A stretch of 57,132 bases of DNA from Desulfobulbus alkaliphilus. GTDB taxonomy: Bacteria; Desulfobacterota; Desulfobulbia; Desulfobulbales; Desulfobulbaceae. The notes below the pieces were generated by a model that did no database searches, was not told the DNA's origin, and saw nothing but the letters and a program-made list of their open reading frames with translations. Made by a program: the position numbers and the translations under genes. This document shows positions 17,869 through 27,573 of the stretch, piece after piece; the stretch's first letter is position 1; every line of letters starts with the position of its first letter. The stretch covers positions 1 through 57,132 of the forward strand of contig NZ_JAFFQC010000025.1 of NCBI RefSeq assembly GCF_016918545.1, read 5' to 3'.

Positions 17869-17995
17869 CCCAGACCGCAGGACTGGAGTCATTCCATGCA
17901 CGACAGTCTGACCGGCCGTTGATGGAATGCTGCTCAACGGTCCAGAGACCGGATTTGACTACGATGCCTTTGCTTGAGGTGCAGGGTTTCATTCC

Positions 17996-18136
17996 CCTGA
18001 GTCCGTGACGGCAGGACACTTGTTTTTGACATATCTTACTGTAATCAAATTATAATTGCAGCTGAATCCTTGATGATAACCTTCACCGGCCGCCCCTTCG
18101 GAGGTTCAGCGTATGAGTGTTCTCCGGGTGACGGAT
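17996..18136 (-). mobile_element. R1 element copy D (short, degenerate right end)
   Basis: Begins CCTGAGTCCGTGACGG, followed by the hairpin II region and an altered UUCG stem (CCGCCCCTTCGG, 18090-18101). The right terminus is decayed; GTGACGGAT around 18128-18136 is probably what remains. It contains TTGACA and TATAAT boxes 19 bp apart, the most promoter-like of all copies. Confidence 0.7.
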
Positions 18137-18192
18137 GCCCCCGTTGGCAGGTGTGAGAATCCAGATCCTCCGGGTCCTTCCTTTACCCTGTT

Positions 18193-20475
18193 TTACGCCA
18201 GGATGCCACCATAGTTCCCGGAAAAGAACGCGGGAAGATTACCACGACCGCTGAGCAAGGCGATGACCTCGGCGCATTCCCGTTTCAATCCCCCCTGACT
18301 GAGGTCAAGGACATAATAATCAAGCCCGGCCCGGGACAGTTCATTCAGGTAAGGTAGCAGGGAAAAAAGGGTATGGGAACGGACATGGAGACCGTCCGGA
18401 CGACGATCCAGATAAAAACGTTCGTTACGGGAACTGACCAGGGTCCGATGCCCCTGGAAATGGGGAGCATCGAACCGGGCTGTGAAAAGAGGGGGCCGTC
18501 CATGGATCAGTAAGCCGATGCGTACTCTTCCACCACTATTTTGCCCCTCGGTGCCGCTTGCGGCGGCATAATGAGCCAGGGCTGCCATCAGGGTATCCCT
18601 GTCGGTCTCGATGGAAAACTGGACCCCGGCCATGCCCAGGGATGCGGCTGTATGCAGGGCCGGGCTGTTGAGCAGGTTGCAGGAGTACTCCCCATACAGT
18701 TCGAGTTCTCTGTCAGGTGAAGAACCCAGCTCATCGGAAAACAGGGCAGATTGGGCAAAGTGGCTGATCTGAAAGCGATGAGCGCCCTGATCCCGTAGCT
18801 GAACAATGGCCTGCCGGTACCAGGGGAGCTGCTTCTGATGTATGATCGATGGCAGCGACCAGATCAGGGGTGGATGCCGCTGCCCTGGGCGATACTGCGT
18901 CAGGTTATCGGCATTGAGTTCGATAACCACCCCGGACACTTCAAAGGGAAAACGGTATCCGAGCGCGGAGAGGTTGGCGAGCCGCACCCACCATGGAATC
19001 TGACCTGTTCTCGCCTTTGGCCCGGTGGTCTTTTTCCTGGTCCCCTGCCCCCTGGGCACTCTTCCCGGTTGTTTTTTCTCGGAGGAGAAGGCCAGGGCCG
19101 TCAAAATGGTCTCGATTTTCGCCGGTGCCGCCTCCGCCGGACGACACGTGGCAACCCGGCGCTGCAGATCCCTGGAACAGGTTTCGACCCCGCCGGTGTC
19201 AACCCGGAACAGCACCCCGTGCTGGAAGGTAGATGGATGCTCGGCCTTGTCCCCGGCGGACAGCATGAGGACAGTCTGTCCGGGCCTGCCCTGATCGACC
19301 TTCTTGCCACGCATCTCCATATTCCGCAGGGTGAAACTCTGCCGATTACCGGTTCGCTGGTCGTAGAGACGCAACCGATCTCCCAGGGCAACAGCCCGCT
19401 GCAACTGGACGCGCAGACCGAGCGTTGCCGATTTCCCCGGCCGCCCCTTCTCCTCGACCCGGGTAACCTTGCCAATCACCTCTCCGGTGCTGCCGGAAAG
19501 CCGGGGGACTATCAGGTTTTCCTCCTGACCGGCCACCAGGAAGCCTGGTGACTGTTTCCGTCCCAGGGCCCGATCAAGGGCCCTGCGGGCCGCAATCATC
19601 ATTTCCCCACCCTGTTTCGGGTCGGCATCCAGGGCATCCAGGGCCAGCCGGTATGCTCGGGCAACGTGGCGAACGTATTCCACGGATTTCAGGCGACCCT
19701 CGACCTTGAGACTGGTCACACCCGCTGCCCGTATGGCGGCAAGCTGTTCAATGCCGCACAGATCATTCATGGAAAACAGATAGCCGCCGCCCTTACCGGA
19801 AGAAGGACCAGCAATCCTTTTTTTCCCGGATGGCAGCCAATCATAGCGGCGACGGCAGGGCTGGACGCATTGACCTCGCAGGCTCGATTTACCGCCGTGC
19901 AGGCTGGAAAAACGACACAGACCTGAGTAACTGAAGCACAGAGCCCCATGGATGAAAATTTCCAGGGCTATATCGCTTTGTGCGTGGATGGCCCGTATCT
20001 CCTCTATGCTGAGTTCCCGCGCCAGCACGACCCGTTTGAACCCTATCCCGGCCAGGAAGTTTGCCCCCAGGGAATTGTTGACAGTCATCAGGGTCGATGC
20101 ATGCAGCCTGAGACCGGGAAAAAAACGCTGGACAAGGTGAACAATGCCAAAATCCTGAACAATAAGCGCGTCCGGTCGAATCTGCTCCAGGGCGGCCAGA
20201 ATACGCAGTGCGGCCGGCACTTCGCTTTCCTTGACCAGGATGTTCATGGCCACATAGAGTTTTTTTCCCTGTTCCCTGGCAGATTCGGCCATGGCAGCGA
20301 TTTCAGCAAGGGAAAAATCCCGTGCCAGGGCCCGGGCATTGAAGCCGGGGGCACCGATATAGACAGCGTCGGCTCCTTCGCGCAGAGCTGCTTCAAATGC
20401 AGGTAACGTACCGGCAGGAGCAAGCAGCTCCAGAAGTGCTCGAGGAGGAGAAGAGACAGGCTGTGTGGTTTTCAT
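18193..20475 (-). CDS. Peptidase U32 family protein (RlhA/YegQ-like)
   Basis: 760-residue U32-family protein. The N-terminus LLAPAGTLPAFEAALREGADAVYIG (in part) and the signature region from IFIHGALCFSYSGLCRFSS through GQCVQPCRRRY near residues 172-210 are diagnostic, with the conserved cysteines that in relatives bind an Fe-S cluster. Members act in tRNA or 23S rRNA hydroxylation (TrhP/RlhA) or as collagenase-like proteins. The long C-terminal part with a second set of beta-rich domains matches the RlhA-type length better than the short YegQ type. It is monocistronic. The ATG has only a weak upstream Shine-Dalgarno sequence. Confidence 0.88.
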   Translation of the reverse strand: MKTTQPVSSPPRALLELLAPAGTLPAFEAALREGADAVYIGAPGFNARALARDFSLAEIAAMAESAREQGKKLYVAMNILVKESEVPAALRILAALEQIRPDALIVQDFGIVHLVQRFFPGLRLHASTLMTVNNSLGANFLAGIGFKRVVLARELSIEEIRAIHAQSDIALEIFIHGALCFSYSGLCRFSSLHGGKSSLRGQCVQPCRRRYDWLPSGKKRIAGPSSGKGGGYLFSMNDLCGIEQLAAIRAAGVTSLKVEGRLKSVEYVRHVARAYRLALDALDADPKQGGEMMIAARRALDRALGRKQSPGFLVAGQEENLIVPRLSGSTGEVIGKVTRVEEKGRPGKSATLGLRVQLQRAVALGDRLRLYDQRTGNRQSFTLRNMEMRGKKVDQGRPGQTVLMLSAGDKAEHPSTFQHGVLFRVDTGGVETCSRDLQRRVATCRPAEAAPAKIETILTALAFSSEKKQPGRVPRGQGTRKKTTGPKARTGQIPWWVRLANLSALGYRFPFEVSGVVIELNADNLTQYRPGQRHPPLIWSLPSIIHQKQLPWYRQAIVQLRDQGAHRFQISHFAQSALFSDELGSSPDRELELYGEYSCNLLNSPALHTAASLGMAGVQFSIETDRDTLMAALAHYAAASGTEGQNSGGRVRIGLLIHGRPPLFTARFDAPHFQGHRTLVSSRNERFYLDRRPDGLHVRSHTLFSLLPYLNELSRAGLDYYVLDLSQGGLKRECAEVIALLSGRGNLPAFFSGNYGGILA

Positions 20476-20566
20476 ATAAAAAATTCCGGCACGTCGGACC
20501 GCCTTGACGCGGAAGGAAACAACACCGCGGACAGAAAGCGCAAGCGCGGAAGAGATCGGATCAAGC

Positions 20567-22027
20567 CTACTCTGTCGGAGGGCAGAGGGTCAGGGGATAT
20601 TCAAGAGACGGCAACGGCAGGATAAAATAAAAATTATTGCCTTCGGGCGTAGGTTCATAGCCGACTCGGCCGCCGTGCATTTCAATGACATGGCGGATGA
20701 ACGACAACCCATGACCGGTACCGGGCAAATCAAGATTGTCATCGTTCCGTATCCCCTCGAGAAAGAGGCGGTTTCCCTGCTCTTCAGACATATTGGGCCC
20801 AGTGGTAAAGACGTTGAATTTGATACCTTTCTGTCCGCTTGCAAAAAAATTTTCGACTATTTCCCGGCCATAGGCCATTGCCTTGCGCGGTCGACCCGTA
20901 TGATCGATGATTTCCCGGGTATACTTGGCGGCGTTGGAAAAAAGATTGGCATACACCTGGGCAAGCAGGCCGATATCGACGAAAATAGGAAATTCTTCCT
21001 CATGCATATTGCGCGGCCGGTCAATGGTGATGTTGGCGGCTTCGAGTCGGCTGATGTAATGCTCCAACTGCGGGATGATCACCTCTTTTTCGATAAAACA
21101 TCGTTTCGGATGCAGGACCAGATGGCCGCGTTCAAAATGCTCACGGCGAAAGAGACTTTCAATGAACAGGCTCATGTTGGCATGATGCTTGACTATTTCC
21201 TGATAGTATCGAAGCAGGTCGTCCTGCAAGGACTGCAATTTCATGCAGCACATGCGACATTGTTCCAGATGTTGTTCACGTCCCCTGGCTGCCACCATCT
21301 CATCTTTCAGGTCATCAATAAGAGCGATTTTCTTTTTGAGTTGATTAAACAGATGCTTGAAATACATATTGGGCACAATGATATTGTGCTCAATGTCGAT
21401 TACCAGGGTATTGATAAATTTCAATCGATCGATATTCTGCAGAGCGATCAAACGGTTATCAAGATTATACCCGATCCTGTTGGCATACTTGACAAAGAAA
21501 AACCTGTCCGACTCGGAAAGTCCCCCCTCGCGGCGCACCTCAAACATGCCCAGGGTACGCCCACCACCACACAGACCTTTTAATTCGTTCCATACTGCCC
21601 CGGACCGCCCCTGATCCCGCCAGTTGTTCTCCCGTTGATGAAACATCTGCTTGCTGAAAATCGGGATGATATAGGAACCACCCATTGCATAGGGGTTTTC
21701 GCTGACCTGAATGGAGCGCGGGGGCAATTCGGGTTCGGCCAGCACCCCTCGATCACTGGAACAGACGAGTTGCAACCCCCCTTCCTTCCCCTGACAGAGG
21801 TACAGAGAACTGGCTACACCATCGATGGCCAGGGGCACGGACACGCAGATGCGGTAAAAATCATCCAGGGAATCATATTCCTGGGCCAGGTCAAAAAAAG
21901 TTTTGAGGAAATCATTGCGGACCTGGGAAAAATTGTATTGCCCATAACTCTCCGCTTTCTCAAGAATGCGGCGGCACACAGGTTCCAGGTCCTTAGGAAC
22001 GGCAGGAAGGGATACTGGCTCACTCAT
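20567..22027 (-). CDS. Sensor histidine kinase-like protein (HATPase domain)
   Basis: 486-residue soluble protein. The C-terminal GHKL ATPase domain has an N-box VYANLFSNAAKYT near residue 357 and a G2 box GTGHGLSFIRHVIEMHGG near 435. A helical region (about 220-310) precedes it, with KHHANMS as the only weak H-box candidate. Residues 1-200 may be a sensory, GAF-like fold. No membrane helix is visible and no response regulator is adjacent. It could be an orphan kinase or a GHKL protein without His autophosphorylation. Confidence 0.78.
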   Translation of the reverse strand: MSEPVSLPAVPKDLEPVCRRILEKAESYGQYNFSQVRNDFLKTFFDLAQEYDSLDDFYRICVSVPLAIDGVASSLYLCQGKEGGLQLVCSSDRGVLAEPELPPRSIQVSENPYAMGGSYIIPIFSKQMFHQRENNWRDQGRSGAVWNELKGLCGGGRTLGMFEVRREGGLSESDRFFFVKYANRIGYNLDNRLIALQNIDRLKFINTLVIDIEHNIIVPNMYFKHLFNQLKKKIALIDDLKDEMVAARGREQHLEQCRMCCMKLQSLQDDLLRYYQEIVKHHANMSLFIESLFRREHFERGHLVLHPKRCFIEKEVIIPQLEHYISRLEAANITIDRPRNMHEEEFPIFVDIGLLAQVYANLFSNAAKYTREIIDHTGRPRKAMAYGREIVENFFASGQKGIKFNVFTTGPNMSEEQGNRLFLEGIRNDDNLDLPGTGHGLSFIRHVIEMHGGRVGYEPTPEGNNFYFILPLPSLEYPLTLCPPTE

Positions 22028-22160
22028 AGAAGGGAAATCCGGGACATGCTGCTCTGATTCAGCGTAGAGACCGTAGGCGCAAGAACAGACCTTGACAGGA
22101 CAAGTACCCGATCACGAGGTTGTCCTGGTGGAGTGTACCGCGCTCCTGTCTCGGGAACGG

Positions 22161-22694
22161 TCAACGCATGGAGAGAATCACTGCATCACGATTCTCTTTT
22201 TCATTAAGAAGGACATCAACCCGTTCTCCGGGTTCAGGCACCAGGGTCACACCGACATAATCAGGCTGAATCGGCAACTCGCGGCCACCACGATCAATGA
22301 GAACGGCCAGTTGAATGGACAGTGGGCGGCCATAATCCATGATGGCATCCATGGCGGCCCGAATGGTCCGGCCGGTAAAAATAACATCATCCACCAGAAC
22401 TACCCGTTTATCCTCAAGCAGGAAGCCGATGTCGGTTTTTTTGACAATGGGGTTCTGGGAGATAAGGCTCCAATCATCGCGATAGAGGGTAATATCGAGA
22501 TTACCCGAAGGCAGGGCGATTCCCTCCCGTTCTTCGATTCGGTTCCTGATCCGCTGGGCCAGAAAAACGCCTCCGGTATGAATACCAACGATGGATAATT
22601 CCGTTACGCCGTGATTCCGTTCAACTATCTCCAGGCTGATACGATCCAGGCTGCGATCAATATCCCTGCCCACCATGATGGTTCGCGCTGTCAT
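22161..22694 (-). CDS. pyrR: Bifunctional pyr operon regulator / uracil phosphoribosyltransferase PyrR
   Basis: 177-residue PRTase-fold protein. The PRPP-binding loop VVLVDDVIFTGRTIRAA near residue 100 and the N-terminal RTIMVGRDIDRSLDRIS match PyrR. The frame is open further upstream, but that part is the antisense of purN; the ATG at 22694, 4 bp after the purN stop, gives the normal family length. In Firmicutes PyrR attenuates pyr mRNA by RNA binding; outside that group it may serve only as a uracil PRTase. It is the last gene of a three-gene nucleotide operon. Confidence 0.93.
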   Translation of the reverse strand: MTARTIMVGRDIDRSLDRISLEIVERNHGVTELSIVGIHTGGVFLAQRIRNRIEEREGIALPSGNLDITLYRDDWSLISQNPIVKKTDIGFLLEDKRVVLVDDVIFTGRTIRAAMDAIMDYGRPLSIQLAVLIDRGGRELPIQPDYVGVTLVPEPGERVDVLLNEKENRDAVILSMR

Positions 22695-22698
22695 TGCC

Positions 22699-23280
22699 TC
22701 ACACCCTGTCCCAGAAATAATCAACGCCCTTGGTGTCCACCAGGTTGATGGCCTCGGGATAGACCTCACATTCCACCGCAAAAACCCGGGCAGCGATCTC
22801 ATCCGGGGTGTCGCTGTCTTCCAGGGCCACGCAACGCTGGAGGACGATCGGTCCGGCATCGTATTCCTCGTTGGCAAAATGGACGGTACAGCCACTCACC
22901 TTGCAGCCCCGGGCCTTGACTGCCTCATGAACATAATGCCCATAATAGCCTGCACCGCAAAAAGAGGGAATAAGGGCCGGATGGATATTGAGGACAGCCC
23001 GGCGCAAGGCTTCGGGAGGCGCGTACAACTTGAGATAGCCGGCCAGGACGATGAGATTGAGATCATATCCAGCGAGAATTTGATTAATTGCCTCATTATC
23101 TCTGGCATAAAATGCGGGGTAGCCATAGCGTTTTGCTTTTTCAAGGCCAAGCGCATTGGCCACGTTGGCAACCACGACCTGGATCTCGGCCCGCAGATCT
23201 CCGGCCACAATCCGCTCATGAAAGTTATCCAGAGTCCTGCCGCTTCCTGAAAGCAGCACCGCCATTTTACGCATGCTCAT
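22699..23280 (-). CDS. purN: Phosphoribosylglycinamide formyltransferase PurN
   Basis: Transfers a formyl group from 10-formyl-THF to GAR in purine synthesis. The product is 193 residues from the ATG at 23280 (MSMRKMAVLLSGSGRT). The family motifs are NIHPALIPSF with catalytic Asn-His, and the VHFANEEYDAGPIVLQ loop with catalytic Asp. The start lies inside the last codons of the IMP cyclohydrolase gene (14-bp overlap), so translation is coupled. A start at 23274 is equally possible. One oddity: the usual GSGSNL motif reads GSGRTLDN. Confidence 0.93.
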   Translation of the reverse strand: MSMRKMAVLLSGSGRTLDNFHERIVAGDLRAEIQVVVANVANALGLEKAKRYGYPAFYARDNEAINQILAGYDLNLIVLAGYLKLYAPPEALRRAVLNIHPALIPSFCGAGYYGHYVHEAVKARGCKVSGCTVHFANEEYDAGPIVLQRCVALEDSDTPDEIAARVFAVECEVYPEAINLVDTKGVDYFWDRV

Positions 23281-23899
23281 CTGCTCCTGTAAAAAAAGGG
23301 TGAGTCCCCGGATCAACGCTTTGCAACCAGGCAGCGATTTCGCTGTCATACGCGGAGGTCATCGCAAACACCTTACATGCCAGCCTGAAACGGGTGGGTA
23401 GGGTCGTGTTGCCGTGACGACCCAATTCATCAAGCACTTGCCGATAATCATCCGGATCGACAATCACGGTGACATCATGAAAATTTTTTGCCGCGGCCCT
23501 CAAAAGAGTCGGCCCACCGATATCGACCTGTTCGATGGCATCGGCAAGGGTGCATCCGGGTTCGGCAACGGTTCGGGAAAAAGCATACAGGTTGACAGCG
23601 ACGATATCAATAGGCCTGATACCATGCTGCCGGCATTGCTGCTGATGCTCGGCATTGGACCGCTGGTTGAGAATACCTCCATGGACAAGGGGATGCAGGG
23701 TTTTCACTCGCCCGTCGAGCATTTCAGGAAATCCGGTGAATTGAGCCACATCGGTCACGGCAACACCACCGGCCCGCAACACCCGGGCTGTTCCGCCGGT
23801 GGAAAGGATTTCGATCCCCATGGCGGCCATCGCCCCGGCAAAAGCCTCGCATCCTGATTTATCGGTGAGGCTGATCAGTGCCCGCTCCACTCGTCTCAT
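23267..23899 (-). CDS. Stand-alone IMP cyclohydrolase (PurH N-terminal domain)
   Basis: 210-residue protein that corresponds only to the MGS-like IMP cyclohydrolase half of PurH and closes FAICAR to IMP. Motifs: ISLTDKSG, STGGTARVL, GRVKTLHPLVHGGIL and DIGGPTLLRAAAKN. The AICAR transformylase half is absent, so that step must be done by another gene, as in other deltaproteobacteria and archaea that split PurH. It is first in the operon with purN and pyrR. Its Shine-Dalgarno GGAGA is one of the two 5-bp target duplications left by R1 copy E. Confidence 0.92.
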   Translation of the reverse strand: MRRVERALISLTDKSGCEAFAGAMAAMGIEILSTGGTARVLRAGGVAVTDVAQFTGFPEMLDGRVKTLHPLVHGGILNQRSNAEHQQQCRQHGIRPIDIVAVNLYAFSRTVAEPGCTLADAIEQVDIGGPTLLRAAAKNFHDVTVIVDPDDYRQVLDELGRHGNTTLPTRFRLACKVFAMTSAYDSEIAAWLQSVDPGTHPFFTGADEHA

Positions 23900-23914
23900 C
23901 TTTTTTCTCTCTCC

Positions 23915-24131
23915 CCTGAATCCGTGACGGCTGGACTCTTGTTTCGGTTATATCTTGCTGTAAGCATATTATAATTGCAGCTGAACCCTTGACAATATCT
24001 TTCACCAGCCGCCCTTCGAAGCATCCGTCCGCACGCCATCTTCATTGCCCGTAACGTTCGATAAAGTGCACTTTAATCGAACGTCCCCGAACAACGAAGC
24101 TGACGCACGGACGAACGCACACGGATTCAGG
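23915..24131 (-). mobile_element. R1 element copy E (full, 217 bp) with TSD TCTCC
   Basis: Complete element from CCTGAATCCGTGACGG to CACACGGATTCAGG, flanked by exact 5-bp repeats TCTCC at 23910-23914 and 24132-24136. The left repeat read on the minus strand is GGAGA, the Shine-Dalgarno sequence of the IMP cyclohydrolase gene 10 bp downstream. Confidence 0.92.
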
Positions 24132-24251
24132 TCTCCCCTGCAAAGCTCCTGCTTCAATCACCATGCGCGGAACCGTACAGCGGGTAGGCGCCAACGATTG
24201 CGGGACCAGATCCCAGGGTTGCCGATGGTGTGGCCCTGCAATAAACACCTC

Positions 24252-24638
24252 TTATTCTTTTTGCAGAAATTTGCGGATCTTCCGCCGCTGGTGTTTATCG
24301 GGGCGCTGCTCGGGCCGCCTTCCCTCCGGGTGCATCGCGGCACGTTCGACCCTGGCCTGCTCTCGTTTCAGGGCGGATTCTTCAGTCTCCGCATACAGGG
24401 TTCGGGCCACAACCGCCGGGCCACGATGAGCGCTGACCTCAAGAACCCGCACCGTATATTCGCAGTTCCCCAGGCGGATAACGACAAGGTCCCCTTGCTG
24501 GACCATTTTCGCCGGTTTGATTTTCTGGCCGTTGACGGCGACGTGGCCGCCACTCACCGCTTTGACAGCCAGAGACCTGGTTTTATAAAACCGGGCGGCC
24601 CACAACCATTTATCGATCCGCACTGTCTCCATACCCAC
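24252..24638 (-). CDS. hslR: S4-domain RNA-binding protein (Hsp15/HslR-like)
   Basis: 128-residue basic protein. The N-terminal S4 fold is obvious: VRIDKWLWAARFYKTRS, then GGHVAVNGQKIKPAKMV and GDLVVIRLG. The tail is rich in Arg, Lys and Gln. This is the Hsp15 layout; E. coli Hsp15 recycles stalled 50S subunits carrying peptidyl-tRNA. It is a single gene, flanked by R1 copies E and F in opposite orientation. An ATG two codons in is an alternative start. Confidence 0.9.
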   Translation of the reverse strand: MGMETVRIDKWLWAARFYKTRSLAVKAVSGGHVAVNGQKIKPAKMVQQGDLVVIRLGNCEYTVRVLEVSAHRGPAVVARTLYAETEESALKREQARVERAAMHPEGRRPEQRPDKHQRRKIRKFLQKE

Positions 24639-24709
24639 TATATTCCGTACGTTTTTTTACATGACAAAAATACCACATTTCAATGGATCGTTCAAACAAA
24701 GAACATAGG

Positions 24710-24929
24710 CCTGAATCCGCACTGAGCGTTCGTCCGTGCGTCAGCTTCGTTGTTCGTGGCCGTTCGATGAAAGGACACTTTATCGGACGGGTACGGGCAA
24801 TGAAGATGGCGTGCGAACGGATGCCCCGAAGGGCGGCTGGTGAAATGTATTGCCAAGGATTCCGCTCCAATTAAAAAATGAGTACAGCAAGATATATTAA
24901 AACAAGAGTCCAGCCGTCACGGATTCAGG
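24710..24929 (+). mobile_element. R1 element copy F (full, 220 bp) with TSD ATAGG
   Basis: Complete element from CCTGAATCCGCACTGAGCG to CACGGATTCAGG, flanked by exact 5-bp direct repeats ATAGG at 24705-24709 and 24930-24934. Hairpin I, the CGAA-loop stem and hairpin II are all recognisable. Confidence 0.92.
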
Positions 24930-25094
24930 ATAGGGTCATGCTCGTGCTCCTATACCGGCAAAGCGAATGCCAGGCACAAGGCGGCAGCGAAATGGTTGCC
25001 GAGGTCAAAAAAATCGGGTAAGGCCCTGTACACAAAAAAAACCCCATCAAAAGGCTTTCAGCAACGGAAACCTTGTCCCCCTGAGCGTGGCACC

Positions 25095-25847
25095 ATGTCC
25101 GTACAAACCGTTGGCATCGACAATTATACCTGTCCTGTCCGTATCCAGGAGAAAAACGGCGGCTGTCAACAGACCGTAGCCACGGTCAATCTCCTGGTGT
25201 CCATGCCCGGGAATCGTCTAGAATCCAGCGTCAGTATCATGACGTCCCTCCTGGCCCGGATCCCGCCGGACCTCCATATCGATCTTTTTTCATCCCTGCT
25301 CACCGGGATTCGCGACCAGTTACAGGCCGGCGAGGTCCGCCTCACCATGTCTTTTCCCTATTTCGTTGCGAAAAAAGCTCCTGTTTCAGGGACATCCAGC
25401 CTGATGGAATATCAGTGCACTTTTACAGCCTCCTCGGAAACCGAGGGTGAGCCTCTGCTCACGGTCCATGTTCCCCTGACCACTCTTTGCCCCTGCTCCA
25501 AGGAAATCAGCACCGTCGGGGCCCACAATCAACGGGCTGAGGTCACCCTGACCATCCGTCCCCTGGCTTTGATCTGGCTGGAAGACCTCATTTCCCTGGT
25601 TGAAAGCTGCGGCTCCTCGCAGGTCTACGCCCTGCTCAAACGACCGGATGAAAAATATGTTACCGAGGCCGCCTACGCCCAACCGATGTTTGTTGAGGAT
25701 GTAGCGCGAAAAGTCGCCCAGAAAGCGTTCAGCCATGCGGATATCGCCTGGTTTTCAGTGGGAGTCGAAAGTTTTGAATCCATCCACAAGCATAGCGCCT
25801 ATGCCTTTGTCGACAGCAGGGATCTGGAAATGAACCGCCCGACCTGA
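25095..25847 (+). CDS. folE2: GTP cyclohydrolase FolE2 (type IB)
   Basis: First enzyme of tetrahydrofolate (and possibly queuosine) synthesis, making 7,8-dihydroneopterin triphosphate from GTP. The type IB hallmark LTTLCPCSKEIS near residue 133, with the metal-binding Cys, is followed by GAHNQRAEVTL. C-terminal VGVESFESIHKHSAYAF fits the family. I start at the ATG at 25095 (250 residues) because it leads straight into the conserved region; the frame is open for 33 more codons upstream with no family similarity. FolE2 uses several divalent metals, unlike zinc-dependent FolE1. R1 copy F ends 165 bp upstream. Confidence 0.93.
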   Translation: MSVQTVGIDNYTCPVRIQEKNGGCQQTVATVNLLVSMPGNRLESSVSIMTSLLARIPPDLHIDLFSSLLTGIRDQLQAGEVRLTMSFPYFVAKKAPVSGTSSLMEYQCTFTASSETEGEPLLTVHVPLTTLCPCSKEISTVGAHNQRAEVTLTIRPLALIWLEDLISLVESCGSSQVYALLKRPDEKYVTEAAYAQPMFVEDVARKVAQKAFSHADIAWFSVGVESFESIHKHSAYAFVDSRDLEMNRPT

Positions 25848-25861
25848 TACCCAGGCCAATG

Positions 25862-27334
25862 CTACAATTCCAGGCCGCCGAGGCAGAGATACTTCATCTC
25901 CAGATACTCCTCGATCCCGTACCGGGAGCCTTCGCGGCCGATACCGGACTCCTTGATACCACCGAATGGAGCCGCCTCGGAAGACATCCTACCGGTATTG
26001 ATGCCGACCATGCCGTATTCAAGCGCCTCGGCTGTTCGCCAGATTCTGCCGATATCTCGACTGTAGAAATAGGCGGCCAGGCCAAAAGGGGTATCATTGG
26101 CCAGGGCCACTGCCTCCCGGTCGTCCCGAAAGGAAAAGAGCGGCGCCACCGGCCCAAAGGTCTCGTCGCGGGCAATCAGCATATCGGCGGTGGCGTCGAG
26201 GAGAACAGTGGGGGTGAAGAAATATCCCTGCCGGTCCAGCCGCTGGCCTCCACAGGCGATACGGGCACCCCTGGTCACGGCATCGTGGATATGCTCCTCC
26301 ACCTTACGAACCGCGGCAAGGTCGATCAGAGGCCCCTGCTGTACGCCTTCCTGAAACCCGCTGCCAACCTTGAGCTGCCGCACCGCCTCGACCAGCTTGG
26401 CGGCAAACTGCTCATAGATCCGCTCATGGACAATAAAACGGTTGGCGCAGACGCAGGTCTGCCCCGAGTTACGGTATTTGGAGGCCACCGCACCCCGCAC
26501 AGCCTCATCAAGATCGGCATCTTCAAAAATAATGAAAGGGGCATGGCCGCCGAGTTCCAGGGACACTTTTTTCACTGTGTCCGCGCAGGCACGCATCAGC
26601 AGCTTGCCCACCTCGGTGGAACCGGTAAAACTGAGTTTGCGCACCAGGGGACTGGAGGTCAATGCAGCGCCAATCTCCGCCGCCGGTCCGGTGACCACGT
26701 TGAAGACCCCGGCGGGAATACCGGCCTGCTCGGCCAGCCAGGCAAGGGCCAGAGCGGAGAACGGTGTCTGACTGGCCGGCTTGACAATCATCGGACAACC
26801 GGCAGCCAGAGCGGGAGCCGCTTTGCGGGCGATCATTGCCATAGGGAAATTCCAGGGCGTGATGGCAGCACAGACACCTATGGGCTCCTTGAGGACAAGG
26901 ATACGCTTGCCCGGCTGGCCCATGGGAATGGTATCCCCATAGACCCGCTTGCCTTCCTCGGCAAACCACTCGAGATACCCTGCCCCGTAAAGAATCTCCT
27001 CCCTGGCCTCGGCCAGGGGTTTGCCCTGTTCCGTGGTCATGATGATGGCCAGATCCTCCTGATGCATCAGAAGCAGTTCGTACCAACGTCGTAACAACCG
27101 GGAGCGCTCCCCGGCGGTCAAACGCCGCCAGGCAGGCCAGGCGGCTTGAGCGGCCTCAATGACGGCCGTTATTTCTCCTGGCCCGAGCGAGGGCACAGTG
27201 CCGATTCCCTGGCCGCTGGCGGGGTCGTGAACAGTTATTCTTTTGTCATCCGCGGCAGCAAACCACTTGCCGTTCGCATAACACTGAGTACGCCACAAGG
27301 CACTCTCCCGCACTTTATTCGCTTCCTTCTCCAC
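25862..27334 (-). CDS. gabD: NAD(P)-dependent succinate-semialdehyde dehydrogenase
   Basis: 490-residue aldehyde dehydrogenase. The cofactor-binding [13 protein letters not shown], the general base Glu in [11 protein letters not shown] near 262 and the nucleophile in [12 protein letters not shown] near 296 are all present. [20 protein letters not shown] and the C-terminal [11 protein letters not shown] match the succinate-semialdehyde/GabD branch. Substrate choice within the ALDH family is only probable. It is a single gene convergent with folE2 (14 bp between stops). Confidence 0.88.
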   Translation of the reverse strand: MEKEANKVRESALWRTQCYANGKWFAAADDKRITVHDPASGQGIGTVPSLGPGEITAVIEAAQAAWPAWRRLTAGERSRLLRRWYELLLMHQEDLAIIMTTEQGKPLAEAREEILYGAGYLEWFAEEGKRVYGDTIPMGQPGKRILVLKEPIGVCAAITPWNFPMAMIARKAAPALAAGCPMIVKPASQTPFSALALAWLAEQAGIPAGVFNVVTGPAAEIGAALTSSPLVRKLSFTGSTEVGKLLMRACADTVKKVSLELGGHAPFIIFEDADLDEAVRGAVASKYRNSGQTCVCANRFIVHERIYEQFAAKLVEAVRQLKVGSGFQEGVQQGPLIDLAAVRKVEEHIHDAVTRGARIACGGQRLDRQGYFFTPTVLLDATADMLIARDETFGPVAPLFSFRDDREAVALANDTPFGLAAYFYSRDIGRIWRTAEALEYGMVGINTGRMSSEAAPFGGIKESGIGREGSRYGIEEYLEMKYLCLGGLEL

Positions 27335-27573
27335 GAGTCACCCTCTATGCAAACAAGCGGCCGTCCCTGAAAAACCACGCGAGCGACCACTAAGACGATA
27401 ATTTCTTTTCTCTGCCCACCGGCCTATGGTACCATAAAAACAAATTGGGTATTATACACTGGACTTTTTCTCTTTTCACCCCTGATCAGCACTACGCCGA
27501 CCTGTTCGGGCACCACTGCCGCGGCAGGAATGAACTGGGAACGATGAAAAATGGCACCGGAGGAACATTAACT

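Noticed and set aside
23915-24929. Composite transposon carrying hslR between R1 copies E and F
   Set aside because: Each copy has its own, different 5-bp duplication (TCTCC and ATAGG). They inserted independently.
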